Assembly (NCBI GenBank): GCA_002335385.1
Contig: DCVK01000034.1
Location: 1-64,000 of the forward strand
Length of the DNA: 64,000 nucleotides
Source of the DNA: Candidatus Aminicenantes bacterium UBA2190
Lineage (GTDB): Bacteria; Acidobacteriota; Aminicenantia; UBA2199
Reading direction: 5' to 3'
In this document: piece by piece, positions 26,343-34,410 of the stretch
How the letters are laid out: each line of letters starts with the position of its first letter
How positions within the stretch are numbered: the first letter of the stretch is position 1
Position numbers and translations under genes: made by a program
The notes under the pieces: generated by a model
Told to the model about the DNA's origin: nothing
The model's database searches: none
Seen by the model: only the letters and a program-made list of their open reading frames with translations

Positions 26343-27194
26343 TCATTGCTCGAAGCGCTTCAGGAACTTCCCGGGCAGCCGCCGGCGGTCGAAGGGGCCG
26401 TACAGGCGGTCAAATTCCCCGAGCGTCCTGCGGCACTCGTTCTTGTTGTGCTCGGCGTAATCGCGCACGTCTCCGGAACTCCACGCTTTCTCGTTGCCGA
26501 TATGGAAGGTAGCGTGCAGGTCCTTGAATACATGGAATTTTTTCGCCAGCGCGGCCAAGTTGGCGATCATCATCCTGCCGATCCAGTCGGTGCCGATGCA
26601 AGCCGTTCCCAGCATGAATCTCGGGTAGAGGCGGCGGTCGAAGACGAAGCAGTCCCAGCCGCGGTGCGGTTCCCCCAGCTCGGCGTACATCAGCGGGATA
26701 TCCGCCGGGTCCCGATAAAGGTCGCGGATGGTCCGGCGGTTGACGATGAACGCGTCGTGGCCGCGGGCGATGAGCGCGGCGGCGGTGGCGTAAAAATACG
26801 GCTGAAGGGCGATGTCCACGTTCGTGTAGATCAAGTATTCGGCGGCGCTGGCTGCGTACAAGGCGTCCAGTATGTCCTTGATCAGGGCCAGCTTGCGGCT
26901 TTTGCGGAATTTCCCGATGTCCAGCACGGAACGCGTCAGGTCGGGGGTGCGCCGGAAGGCGCCGGGCAGCGGCAGTCGCTCCTCGTCATGGTACTGCACG
27001 GCGAAAAGCTCGACCGCCACCGCGCCGCGCGCGAACTCCCTGGCGTGGTCCATGGTGGCGAAGGTGACGGGCTGGGCGACCACCAGGTCGCTTGCCGGCG
27101 CGACGACGACCGGGTGCACGATGTGGGCGATCCGGAAAGGGCAGCCCTGGCGGGGCTCAGCAGGGCCGCAACGGCCGGCCGTCATCACGCTCAT
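26343..27194 (-). CDS. NVDI-family protein, putative GT-A-like glycosyltransferase
   Basis: This is a 283-residue protein whose start ATG overlaps the stop codon of the GT2 gene upstream (ATGA at 27191-27194); a second ATG lies three codons on. The family blocks are well kept: IAHIVHPVVVAPASD, QPVTFATMDHAREFA, YLIYTNVDIALQPYFYATA (about 110), AFIVNRRTIRDLYRD, PLMYAELGEPHRGWDCFVF, ACIGTDWIGRMMIAN and ATFHIGNE. It forms a tandem pair with the gene at 25473, separated by 42 bases. Confidence 0.6.
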   Translation of the reverse strand: MSVMTAGRCGPAEPRQGCPFRIAHIVHPVVVAPASDLVVAQPVTFATMDHAREFARGAVAVELFAVQYHDEERLPLPGAFRRTPDLTRSVLDIGKFRKSRKLALIKDILDALYAASAAEYLIYTNVDIALQPYFYATAAALIARGHDAFIVNRRTIRDLYRDPADIPLMYAELGEPHRGWDCFVFDRRLYPRFMLGTACIGTDWIGRMMIANLAALAKKFHVFKDLHATFHIGNEKAWSSGDVRDYAEHNKNECRRTLGEFDRLYGPFDRRRLPGKFLKRFEQ

Positions 27195-28282
27195 GGTTCC
27201 CGGTCTTCGCCGGCCCCGGGGCCGGCTCCTTTCCGCCGCGGCAGGCCAGCGGCCGTCGCGTTTTGGGCGGCGGGGAAAAAGCCGGTGATGGCCTGGCGAA
27301 TGCTTTCGAATCCGTCCGCGCCGATCTCGAGAAGCCCCTGGCGCTGGCCCAGCAGAAAACTGCGCTTGAGGGCCTGGCGCGATCCCTCGGCGGCGCCCGG
27401 CACAGCAGCGCCGGCCGTCGCCTGGAGCCGTTGCCAGCGGCTCTCCACCTGGCGCAGCCGATCCGCGTATGGCGGCGGGGCCAGGCCGGCGAGCAGATCG
27501 CGATATATCCTGAGGATCACGTCCGCCTTGCCATACCACTGCCTGGCCTGGAGCACATAGTCCCAGGTGAGCCGATCCGCTCTCAGGGCATGCCGGAGCC
27601 GGAAGGACGGCTCGTAGCGCAACTCCCCGCCCTGCAGGCGCAGGCGCAGGCACAGTTCCGAGTCCTCGCCCCGCGACAGGGCATCCCCCTTGCGGCCGAC
27701 CAGAAAAAGGGGCAGGGAAGAATGGAACAGGGAAAGGAGCGGCGCGGTCCGGAACGAAATCCCGGCACCGCTCATGGTATCCATGGTCCCCGACAGCTCG
27801 GCAGCGGGACCGGGGGGTGTGCAGGCGAAGGTTCCCGCCACGGCGTCGAACCAGGACGGCTTCTCCGCGGCAAAGAGCGGCTCGACGAATCCGCCCACGC
27901 CCGCGGCCAGCGGCTGGCGCCGATACAGGGAGAGCAGCGTGCCCGCCCCGTCGGGGGCGAGGATGTTGTCATCGTCGATGAAGAGGACAATATCGAAGCG
28001 TGCCTTCGCGACCCCTTTTCGCCTGGCATGGATCAGGCCGGGAGTGCGCTCCTCCACGACGCGCAGGGAATGTCCCTCCCGGACCCCTTCCCAGGCTCCC
28101 GTCGCGAGACTCACCGTTCCATCGGTGCATTGGTTGTCCACCAGGATAACCTCGAAGCCGCATCCGCAAGGAAGCCGCTGCGCGGCCAGCGCCCGCATGG
28201 TCGGCACGATCACGGCGGCGCTGTTGTGGCAGCAGACGACGGCGGAAATTCCCGGCCGCAAATCGCTCTCAGGCACCGGCAT
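27191..28282 (-). CDS. Glycosyltransferase family 2
   Basis: This 363-residue protein has ISAVVCCHNSAAVIVPTM at the N-terminus, FEVILVDNQCTDGTV for nucleotide binding, LFIDDDNILAPD (about 100) as the metal-binding DDD motif, GAGISFRT, and GEDSELCLRLRLQG (about 205) with the catalytic ED pair. The C-terminal 100 residues are helical and alanine/arginine-rich. It overlaps the upstream sulfotransferase gene by 14 bases and the downstream NVDI gene by four, so it is embedded in a coupled block. Confidence 0.8.
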   Translation of the reverse strand: MPVPESDLRPGISAVVCCHNSAAVIVPTMRALAAQRLPCGCGFEVILVDNQCTDGTVSLATGAWEGVREGHSLRVVEERTPGLIHARRKGVAKARFDIVLFIDDDNILAPDGAGTLLSLYRRQPLAAGVGGFVEPLFAAEKPSWFDAVAGTFACTPPGPAAELSGTMDTMSGAGISFRTAPLLSLFHSSLPLFLVGRKGDALSRGEDSELCLRLRLQGGELRYEPSFRLRHALRADRLTWDYVLQARQWYGKADVILRIYRDLLAGLAPPPYADRLRQVESRWQRLQATAGAAVPGAAEGSRQALKRSFLLGQRQGLLEIGADGFESIRQAITGFFPAAQNATAAGLPRRKGAGPGAGEDREP

Positions 28283-28979
28283 CCCCCAAAAACCCGTAGC
28301 CGAAGCGCGCCAGCAGGCCAGGCTGGCCTTTCAGCACCCTGTTGATCTCGCGGATGTCTTCAACGTCCAGGCGGGCGATCTGCCTGGAGTTGAGGTCCTC
28401 CACATTTTGATTTTTTTCGAAAACCCTGAAATTCATCTCCGGATGCAGTTCCTCCAGTTCAGGGAGGAAGCGCAGCAGCCGCCGGCACGCGCCCTGCGGA
28501 TCCCGACAAAGCTCCTCGTAGGTGAAGAACAGCCCATGGCGCAGTTCATGGCAATTGGCGACCTGACGCCCGGCCCAGTCGACCCAGAGTCGCGCCAGGG
28601 CGGCATAATCCATGTCCTTCCGCCAGCGGCGCCGGATGCCCTCGCAGAAAGCATACGGGTTCCGGATCATGATCACGAAATGGCTGTCCGGGAAATTTTC
28701 CTCCAGCTGCCTGGCCCGCACCAGGTGCGGCGGACTTTTTTCCAGCAGGACGGGCTTGCTCAGATCCCAGGCCGCCCGCCACTTTTCCCTGACCTGGTCC
28801 CAGGGGATTTTCAGGCCGGGGTTCCAGCGATCGGAAATGAACAGGACATCCTTCACCAGGGTTTGACCCTCGGCGGGAAAAGCGGAGACCCGGGGCGACG
28901 TTTGCAGCAGCCGCCACAGCAGGGTGGATCCCGATGAGGGCGGGCAGAGGATGAACAGATGCTTGTTGGCCGATGCCAT
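28269..28979 (-). CDS. Sulfotransferase-like protein
   Basis: This 236-residue protein begins at MASANKHLFIL. LFILCPPSSGSTLLWRLLQ (residues 7-25) is the 5'-phosphosulfate loop with SSGST for RSGTT. VIMIRNPYAFCEGIRRRW (about 105) corresponds to the 3'-phosphate element, although the usual serine reads glycine (CEGIRR). LLEKSPPHLVRARQLE has the conserved lysine block. It starts one base after the stop codon of the next gene upstream and overlaps the GT2 gene by 14 bases. Confidence 0.7.
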   Translation of the reverse strand: MASANKHLFILCPPSSGSTLLWRLLQTSPRVSAFPAEGQTLVKDVLFISDRWNPGLKIPWDQVREKWRAAWDLSKPVLLEKSPPHLVRARQLEENFPDSHFVIMIRNPYAFCEGIRRRWRKDMDYAALARLWVDWAGRQVANCHELRHGLFFTYEELCRDPQGACRRLLRFLPELEELHPEMNFRVFEKNQNVEDLNSRQIARLDVEDIREINRVLKGQPGLLARFGYGFLGDAGA

Positions 28980-28980
28980 G

Positions 28981-29766
28981 TCACGACCCTTCGGTTCCGG
29001 CCAGGCGGCAGAGCCGGGCATACAGGTCGGCCGCCGCCCGCGGGACCCGATCGCGGCTGCGCGTCCGCGCCAGGCGGGGATCGGCGAAATTCCCGTCGAG
29101 CTTCGCCTGCAAGGCCTGCTCCAGCCTGCCGATGGCGCTGCCGTCCAGGATCTGCCTATAGTGAACGAATTGGATGTCCTTGAATCGCGGCAGCAGGCGA
29201 TCGACGATGTGGCGGTACATGGCGATCCAGACCCGATAGGCGGCGCGGCGCGAGATGAGCAGGTCGGCCAGATATTCCTGCGAACGGCATTCCTTGAGGA
29301 TGCTGGCCACGGTCACGGCCGGATCGCGGAAAACGCAGAGAAAAACCGTGCCGGCCTTCAAGTGGGGCGCCCAGGCGGGCAATGTGTAGCTGAAGCGGGG
29401 ATCCTTGTAGGCATACGGCTCATGGATCAGCACGGCGCGCATCTCGGCTTCCAGTCCGGCGGGAACGGCGGCGACGGGAACATTCTCCGGGATGGCCATC
29501 AGCCAGCGCTGGCTCCTGCCCGGGAAGTCGACCGTGCGCTTTTTCAAAACCGTCCTGAAGAAGCGCTCCTTCACCCCGCGGCGATCGTGCGCGGCCAGGA
29601 TATCCTCGTTGATGCGGTTGATGCGGTACCATTCAAAGAAGCCCTTGGGATTGGAATCGCGCGGCAGGTGGAGTTTCTCGCCCATGTAGTACCCCGCCTG
29701 GTGGAGCATGCCGGCCACCAGGCTGGTGCCGCTGCGGCCCGAACCGAGTATCAGGCAGTTGATCAT
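28981..29766 (-). CDS. Sulfotransferase, PAPS-dependent type
   Basis: This 261-residue protein starts at the ATG of MINCLILGSGRSGTSLVAGM, which overlaps the upstream stop codon (ATGA, 29763-29766). GSGRSGTSLVAGML is the 5'-phosphosulfate loop and FLCVFRDPAVTVASILKEC (about 143) carries both the arginine and serine of the 3'-phosphate site. KDPRFSYTLPAW resembles the block common in bacterial sulfotransferases acting on glycans and lipids. It is the middle gene of three consecutive sulfotransferase genes. Confidence 0.75.
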   Translation of the reverse strand: MINCLILGSGRSGTSLVAGMLHQAGYYMGEKLHLPRDSNPKGFFEWYRINRINEDILAAHDRRGVKERFFRTVLKKRTVDFPGRSQRWLMAIPENVPVAAVPAGLEAEMRAVLIHEPYAYKDPRFSYTLPAWAPHLKAGTVFLCVFRDPAVTVASILKECRSQEYLADLLISRRAAYRVWIAMYRHIVDRLLPRFKDIQFVHYRQILDGSAIGRLEQALQAKLDGNFADPRLARTRSRDRVPRAAADLYARLCRLAGTEGS

Positions 29767-30524
29767 GACTCCTGCCACTCGATGTTGATCCTTCGCTTCC
29801 TGGCCAGATCAAGCAACAGGGAAAATTCCCGGCTCAACCTGCGCCCGATGGCTGCGTTCAGCTGCATATCGCCGAAATCAGGGCGGGATGGATTCACGTT
29901 GAATTTCTTTTCCGCAATATTCATCGGCCAGTCGCGAACATTCAGGAAGCGGAATATTTTGGAAAGGATTTTCCCGGCGCCTACGGCGAGACCGTCGATA
30001 TTCACTATCCGGATGTTCTCCCAGCCGAAGAAATCACCATAGCGCTTCACCTGCATGTGATAAGAAAAAACTTGTTCGTAATAAGATGCTTGTCCAGCCA
30101 TCTCTGCTTGAAAATCGGGATCGGTGTTGAGCGGATTCCTGAGCCGATGATGGCAATAGAGCTTTTTTAATTTCTCGGACGGGTCACCCACGAGATACAA
30201 GAACTTCATCTCTGGGTTATGAGAGCGGATCCCGTCGAAATCAACGGTGCGGAAAGGGTATTTGCTGTAATCGGTGGAACGTTCCCCCACGACCCGCTCA
30301 CCGCGATATTCATCGAAGATACGCTCCGCGTCCTTGCGGATCATATCGTTGCTCACGCCCTTGATGCTTTCTGTGCCTGGCTTGAGGAAATATCCCGTCT
30401 CCTGATTGATGCCGCAGTTCTTCGGCAAAAAAATATCCGGATGACTGTTCAAATAATGGTGAAAACTGGTGCTGGCGCACTTGGCGGCACCAATGATCAG
30501 AAAATCGATGCGCTGCAAGCTCAT
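29763..30524 (-). CDS. Sulfotransferase-like protein with an altered 3'-phosphate site
   Basis: This 253-residue protein starts with IDFLIIGAAKCASTSFHHYL (about residues 6-25), a standard Sulfotransfer_1/3 loop (GAAKCASTS), followed by LNSHPDIFLP and KEWGYF-like KPGTESIKG. The element that normally reads RDP-x-R-x-x-S is here LYLVGDPSEKLKKLYCHHR (about 112): the arginine is glycine and the serine is cysteine. It may be weakened, have a new role, or bind another donor. Four-base ATGA overlaps tie it to genes on both sides. Composition is somewhat more AT-rich than the surrounding locus. Confidence 0.65.
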   Translation of the reverse strand: MSLQRIDFLIIGAAKCASTSFHHYLNSHPDIFLPKNCGINQETGYFLKPGTESIKGVSNDMIRKDAERIFDEYRGERVVGERSTDYSKYPFRTVDFDGIRSHNPEMKFLYLVGDPSEKLKKLYCHHRLRNPLNTDPDFQAEMAGQASYYEQVFSYHMQVKRYGDFFGWENIRIVNIDGLAVGAGKILSKIFRFLNVRDWPMNIAEKKFNVNPSRPDFGDMQLNAAIGRRLSREFSLLLDLARKRRINIEWQES

Positions 30525-31117
30525 TGCCGTTTGAGGCCGCCCGTGATGATCTTCGGCGTCCCCCCGACCAACACGACCGTCTGATCAAAGATTTCAAACC
30601 CTTCAAAAAAGACCTCCCGGCAGGACTGCTCGCTGAAGCGATAATAATCTCCGGGCCAGTCATGAACCCGATGCGTGAAGGTGGCCAGCGGAACATTCGG
30701 CGCCTTGACTTCCCGGACATATCCAGGCACGCCAACAATCATCAACCCGCCCAGCGCCAAGACTCTCCTCATTTCGGCGATCGATTTCCAGAAATACGGG
30801 TCGTGCTCCAGCGTGGCGTTGTTCAAAACGACCTGGAACTCACCATCCCGGAAAAACGGCATTTCATTGGCATTGGCGGTCAGTATCTCGAAACTGGGCC
30901 GATCCTCCGGTTCGGCGAATCCCTTCATGGAACAGCCGCCGTCCAGATTCACCCCGATTCTTCTTGCAGCGTCCGCGAGAACAGCCGAATGCAACAGACT
31001 GTCCTTGGTCGGCACGGCTCCAACCTCCAGCACACTGCCGGCAACCAGTTCCCGGAACGCATAATTGGCCAGGATTAACTCAAAATGCTTAAATATTTTA
31101 CTGTGCATCCCCAACAT
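30521..31117 (-). CDS. SAM-dependent methyltransferase of the class I fold
   Basis: This 198-residue protein has SVLEVGAVPTKDSLLH (about residue 27) in the place of motif I, less glycine-rich than usual. ILTANANEMPFFRDGEFQVV and NATLEHDPYFWKSIAEMRRVL are the motif II-IV region typical of Methyltransf_11, and GGLMIVGVPGYV is the following strand. Start choice is uncertain between ATGs at 31117 and 31108; both lie inside the end of the upstream gene. The stop codon overlaps the sulfotransferase start. A methyl cap on the glycan would fit the Wzt-dependent export seen upstream, but that is inference. Confidence 0.65.
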   Translation of the reverse strand: MLGMHSKIFKHFELILANYAFRELVAGSVLEVGAVPTKDSLLHSAVLADAARRIGVNLDGGCSMKGFAEPEDRPSFEILTANANEMPFFRDGEFQVVLNNATLEHDPYFWKSIAEMRRVLALGGLMIVGVPGYVREVKAPNVPLATFTHRVHDWPGDYYRFSEQSCREVFFEGFEIFDQTVVLVGGTPKIITGGLKRQ

Positions 31118-31982
31118 CAATCTCAAGCAGCAACTTTTTCAATTCCTCTTTCCGGGCAAGAAACCCAATGGAATCGCGGCCGGGGACAGCCGCTTCTTCT
31201 TCCGCTCCCCTCAACCAGGCGATGTATGGCCGTGGATGGTCGAAAAGCATGTTCCGCAACGCGGTGTTGATGGCCTTGTTTCTCCGCTTGAGAATCTCGC
31301 TTTTTTCTTCTCCCCAGAAGGTAACCTCTTTCCTGCTTCCAGCCCCGTGATGGTAGATCAGATCGCCGTACACCCCCCCCATGAGGTAATGAAATTGATT
31401 TTTGTTGCTGCGCAGCAGCCCGTACAAAGGCTCCTCTTTTTCGACTGCGATGCGTGTGAAGCGGCTGAGGGTATCCAGTCTGTTACCGGCAGACACATCG
31501 ACATCGTCGAAGCGCAGTTGATATCGCTCAATGAAATCAACCGGCATGCAGGCACAACTCGGATGGATGTAGGGAGGAATGAATTCGGACAGTTCATCCC
31601 TCCATATCCCGGCCATCACGTTTTGTTCGTTCAGCTTCCCAATGAGTTGGGTCAGCCATTGGGCATTCAAGGGGAAAGCATCCGTGTCCATGGTGACGAT
31701 ATAGCGGACGCGGTCCTTCCGGGCCAAGTCATATAGTTTTTGCAGGGGAAACGCATGGGCATGAGGGAATTTGTCCCCGGCGGACGCCTGGACCAGATGA
31801 ACCTTGTCACAGCCACTTGCGATACGAACAGGAAGTGGGTCCTGGGGAAGGTTGTTCCACAGGTAGATCCTGTACTCCGGCCATGGGGTTAGCGAGCGGA
31901 TGCGTTCCATGCACAACGGCAGCCATTGACCCGCCGAAGAGGGATGCCCACCATGGACGATCAAAATTCCGACCAAAATCAT
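31098..31982 (-). CDS. Putative glycosyltransferase (GT-A-like)
   Basis: This is a 294-residue protein starting at MILVGILIVHGGHPSS. An upstream GTG at 32024 with a GAGGGG site would add 14 residues. YIVTMDTDAFPLNAQWLTQL (about 108) carries a DTD motif of GT-A type after a hydrophobic strand. IPPYIHPSCACMPVDF and LMGGVYGDLIYHHGAGS (about 215) look like acceptor-side and metal-binding histidine elements. I do not recognise a specific GT family. Lower GC than the Wzt gene next to it is visible. It is the first enzyme gene after the export genes. Confidence 0.6.
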   Translation of the reverse strand: MILVGILIVHGGHPSSAGQWLPLCMERIRSLTPWPEYRIYLWNNLPQDPLPVRIASGCDKVHLVQASAGDKFPHAHAFPLQKLYDLARKDRVRYIVTMDTDAFPLNAQWLTQLIGKLNEQNVMAGIWRDELSEFIPPYIHPSCACMPVDFIERYQLRFDDVDVSAGNRLDTLSRFTRIAVEKEEPLYGLLRSNKNQFHYLMGGVYGDLIYHHGAGSRKEVTFWGEEKSEILKRRNKAINTALRNMLFDHPRPYIAWLRGAEEEAAVPGRDSIGFLARKEELKKLLLEIDVGDAQ

Positions 31983-32069
31983 CTGCTTCGTGGTCGGCCG
32001 GCGCGGCGCCTGCACAAAACACACTTCGCCGAGCCCCTCAGCGGTCGAACCGCCTGCCGCGTTTTCATT

Positions 32070-33422
32070 TTATTCCACCTCCAGGGACTGGCCGCAGTAG
32101 ATCAGGCCGCCGATATCGTCCATTTTCCTGCCCGACAGGACCTTGAACACCAGTGCGTCCTGGACCTGGATCAGGATCGCCCGTTCACCGGAGATATTGG
32201 CGGAGACGTTGAGGGTCGCGTAGTAATTGCCCGGCAGCATGGCGCACGAGAAATGGAAATGGGCGGTCACAGGCTGGCCCTTCCCGACCCGGGGGATAAA
32301 GCGGCCGTTCAGATTGCCGTTGCACAGGTTGACCCCTTTCTGGGACTTGATGGCCACGCCGAAACCGGCCTCGACGGCATCCTCGCCGAAGCGCACCTTG
32401 AAGACCAGGTGGTATTCCTCGCCCATGACCAGCACGTTCACCCTCTCCCCGGACTGGGTCAGCAGCTGGATGTCGTCGATGGTCACGTCATGATTCTTCT
32501 GGATCAGCGTGCTCTTGGGGATCAATTCGGGAATGAAGAATGGCACCGGGCGCCGGGCGGATCCGTCGGCGATCGGCTCGTTGCCTCCCGCTGTTTCCAC
32601 GCGGCCGGAAAGGATGTTCTTCCTGGCCGCATCCCGGTTCAATTGGCGGATCTCCTTCCGGACCGCCGCCGCGTTTTCCGCGGAAGCGTTCATCAGCCGC
32701 AGGTAATACATGGATACGGTCTTGGGAAGGCCATGCAGCAGGAGCTCGCCCCCATCCAGCAGAATGGCGCGATGGCAGAATTCGTTGATCGTATTGCTGT
32801 TGTGCGAGACCAAGAGCACCGTGCAGCCCGCGGCCATGATCGACTCCATCTTGGCGTAACACTTGCGCCGGAAGAGCTCGTCGCCCACCGCCAGCACCTC
32901 GTCGACGATCAGGATCTCCGGGTCGACGTTGACCGCCAGGGCGAAGCCGAGGCGGGCGCGCATGCCCGTCGAATAGGTGCGCAGCGGCTGGCGGATGAAC
33001 TCGCCGATGTCGGCGAACGTCATGATCTCTTCCAGGCGCTCCTTCATCTGCTCCCGGGAGAAGCCCATCATGATGCCGCCGAAATAAATGTTCTGGATGC
33101 CGTCGAGGTTGGGATTCAGGCCCGATCCCAGTTCCAGCAAGGCCGAGACGCGGCCGTTGACCTCGACATGGCCGGCATTGGCCGGGATGACCCCGGAGAG
33201 GATCTTCAGCAGGGTGGATTTGCCGGCACCGTTGCGGCCGACGATCCCGAGGATCTCCCCCCTTTTCACTTCGAGATCGATGCCGCGCAGGGCATAGAAC
33301 TCCCGGTGGCGCTTGCGCCGCCGTGGATCGAAAGCCTCCCGGAACCGGTCGTGCTTGCAGTCGTACAATTTGTAGAACTTGCTGACGTTCTGCAGGCGGA
33401 TGGCGATCGCGGACGCGGACAT
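32070..33422 (-). CDS. wzt: Polysaccharide ABC exporter, ATP-binding subunit with C-terminal glycan-binding domain
   Basis: This is a 450-residue protein. Residues 1-250 are the ATPase: ILGIVGRNGAGKSTLLKIL (Walker A), the exporter-type signature YSTGMRARLGFALA, and EILIVDEVLAVGD (Walker B). Residues about 300-450 form the extra beta-sandwich domain of Wzt proteins that recognise a capped O-polysaccharide before export (for example YHLVFKVRFGED and AHFHFSCAMLPGNYY). This shows that the locus makes a lipid-linked polymer exported in completed form, probably with a terminal modification as signal. The ATG directly follows the stop codon of the permease gene; GAGGTG is the ribosome site. Confidence 0.9.
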   Translation of the reverse strand: MSASAIAIRLQNVSKFYKLYDCKHDRFREAFDPRRRKRHREFYALRGIDLEVKRGEILGIVGRNGAGKSTLLKILSGVIPANAGHVEVNGRVSALLELGSGLNPNLDGIQNIYFGGIMMGFSREQMKERLEEIMTFADIGEFIRQPLRTYSTGMRARLGFALAVNVDPEILIVDEVLAVGDELFRRKCYAKMESIMAAGCTVLLVSHNSNTINEFCHRAILLDGGELLLHGLPKTVSMYYLRLMNASAENAAAVRKEIRQLNRDAARKNILSGRVETAGGNEPIADGSARRPVPFFIPELIPKSTLIQKNHDVTIDDIQLLTQSGERVNVLVMGEEYHLVFKVRFGEDAVEAGFGVAIKSQKGVNLCNGNLNGRFIPRVGKGQPVTAHFHFSCAMLPGNYYATLNVSANISGERAILIQVQDALVFKVLSGRKMDDIGGLIYCGQSLEVE

Positions 33423-34226
33423 TCAGAGCACCTCGCCGAAATGAGGCCGGAGCCGGCGGAACACCAGGCCACCCAGCGCCAGGACGGCCAGGGTGAACAG
33501 CCAGTAATAAAGCGTCTCCCAGGGTTTCTCCCAGAAGCCGACCCTGAAGATCATGCTGTCGCGGTAGCCGTTGACCAGGTAGCAGGCGGGATTGATCATC
33601 ACCAGCCAGCGCAAGCGTTCGGGAACCATGCGGATGTTCCAGATGATGGGCGTGAGCCAGAAGCCGAACTGCAGAACGACGCCCACCAGGTTCTGCACAT
33701 CCTCGATGAACAGGCAGGTCGCCGACGTGATCCATCCCAGTCCCAGCAGCAGGCAGGCCATGGCCGCCAGGTAATAGAAGAGCTGCAGCGCGTAGAGGCT
33801 GGGGGCGAAGCCGTTCAGCCAGCAAATGACCACCGTGGCCGCCATCACGGCCAGGTGCGGCACCATGATGCTCAGCAGCTTCCCCAGCGGCAGGATGGCC
33901 AGGTTGAAATTCCCCTTGCGCACGAGGAACGAGTGGGCCTTGATGATGCCGCTCAGGTTGCCGAGCCCGGCCGCGAAAAAATGCCAGGCGATCATGCCCG
34001 AGATCAGGTACGGCAGGTACGGGATGTCCCCACTCCGGTTCTGGCGCAGGCCAAAGGAAAACACGAGCGCCAGGACGACGGCATAGGTCAGCGGCTGGAC
34101 GTAATTCCAGAAAACCCCCAGGATCGTCCCGCTGTGCTGGCTGATGAAATCACGCCGCGCCAGTTCCACGATGGTCCTGCGCTGGGTCCAGAGGGAACGG
34201 ATGAAGCCAAACGCGGTCTGGATCAT
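33423..34226 (-). CDS. wzm: Polysaccharide ABC exporter, permease subunit
   Basis: This 267-residue ABC-2-type permease starts with a cytoplasmic helix including LARRDFISQHSGTILGVFWN, the conserved entry to the first membrane segment, and has about six hydrophobic spans (AVVLALVFSFGL, YLISGMIAWHFFAAGL, HLAVMAATVVICWL, LAAMACLLLGLGWI, LVGVVLQFGFWLTPIIW and the C-terminal one). It works with Wzt to carry undecaprenyl-linked polysaccharide across the inner membrane. It is the first gene of the long minus-strand locus; the consensus promoter lies about 100 bases upstream. Confidence 0.9.
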   Translation of the reverse strand: MIQTAFGFIRSLWTQRRTIVELARRDFISQHSGTILGVFWNYVQPLTYAVVLALVFSFGLRQNRSGDIPYLPYLISGMIAWHFFAAGLGNLSGIIKAHSFLVRKGNFNLAILPLGKLLSIMVPHLAVMAATVVICWLNGFAPSLYALQLFYYLAAMACLLLGLGWITSATCLFIEDVQNLVGVVLQFGFWLTPIIWNIRMVPERLRWLVMINPACYLVNGYRDSMIFRVGFWEKPWETLYYWLFTLAVLALGGLVFRRLRPHFGEVL

Positions 34227-34324
34227 TTCATCGGCGAATTCGCCCCCGGTCCAGGCTGCCGCCGTTGCGATTTTCCGTCTCTTCTTGAAGAAAACGCGAC
34301 CGATCTCTCATGAAAATCGGCTGA

Positions 34325-34353
34325 ATTATAGAGAAAGCGGGAAACTTTGTCAA
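34325..34353 (-). promoter_or_regulatory. Consensus promoter of the sulfated-glycan locus
   Basis: Read on the minus strand, TTGACA (34353-34348) and TATAAT (34330-34325) are both perfect and separated by 17 bases. The predicted start gives a leader of roughly 90 bases before wzm. No other promoter of comparable quality was noticed within the following 28 kb of same-strand genes, though I did not scan it exhaustively. Confidence 0.75.
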
Positions 34354-34375
34354 TGCGGGCAAAGCGCGCGCCGGG

Positions 34376-34404
34376 TTGACAAGGCGCGGCTTTTCACCCA
34401 CAAT
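34376..34404 (+). promoter_or_regulatory. Divergent promoter for the small membrane protein
   Basis: TTGACA (34376-34381) and CACAAT (34399-34404) are separated by 17 bases on the plus strand. The -10 box has four of six consensus bases. The start would fall almost at the ATG (34411), so the message would be nearly leaderless, or the promoter call is wrong. Confidence 0.35.
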
Positions 34405-34410
34405 GGGGAC

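Noticed and set aside
26343..27653. Long N-terminal extension of the NVDI-family gene up to 27653
   Set aside because: The extension overlaps the end of the GT2 gene in another frame and is Arg/Pro/Gly-rich; the ATG in the ATGA overlap at 27194 directly precedes the conserved family start.
31926..34313. A 795-codon plus-strand frame opposite wzt and wzm
   Set aside because: Shadow of the two exporter genes, whose Walker motifs and membrane spans are unambiguous.
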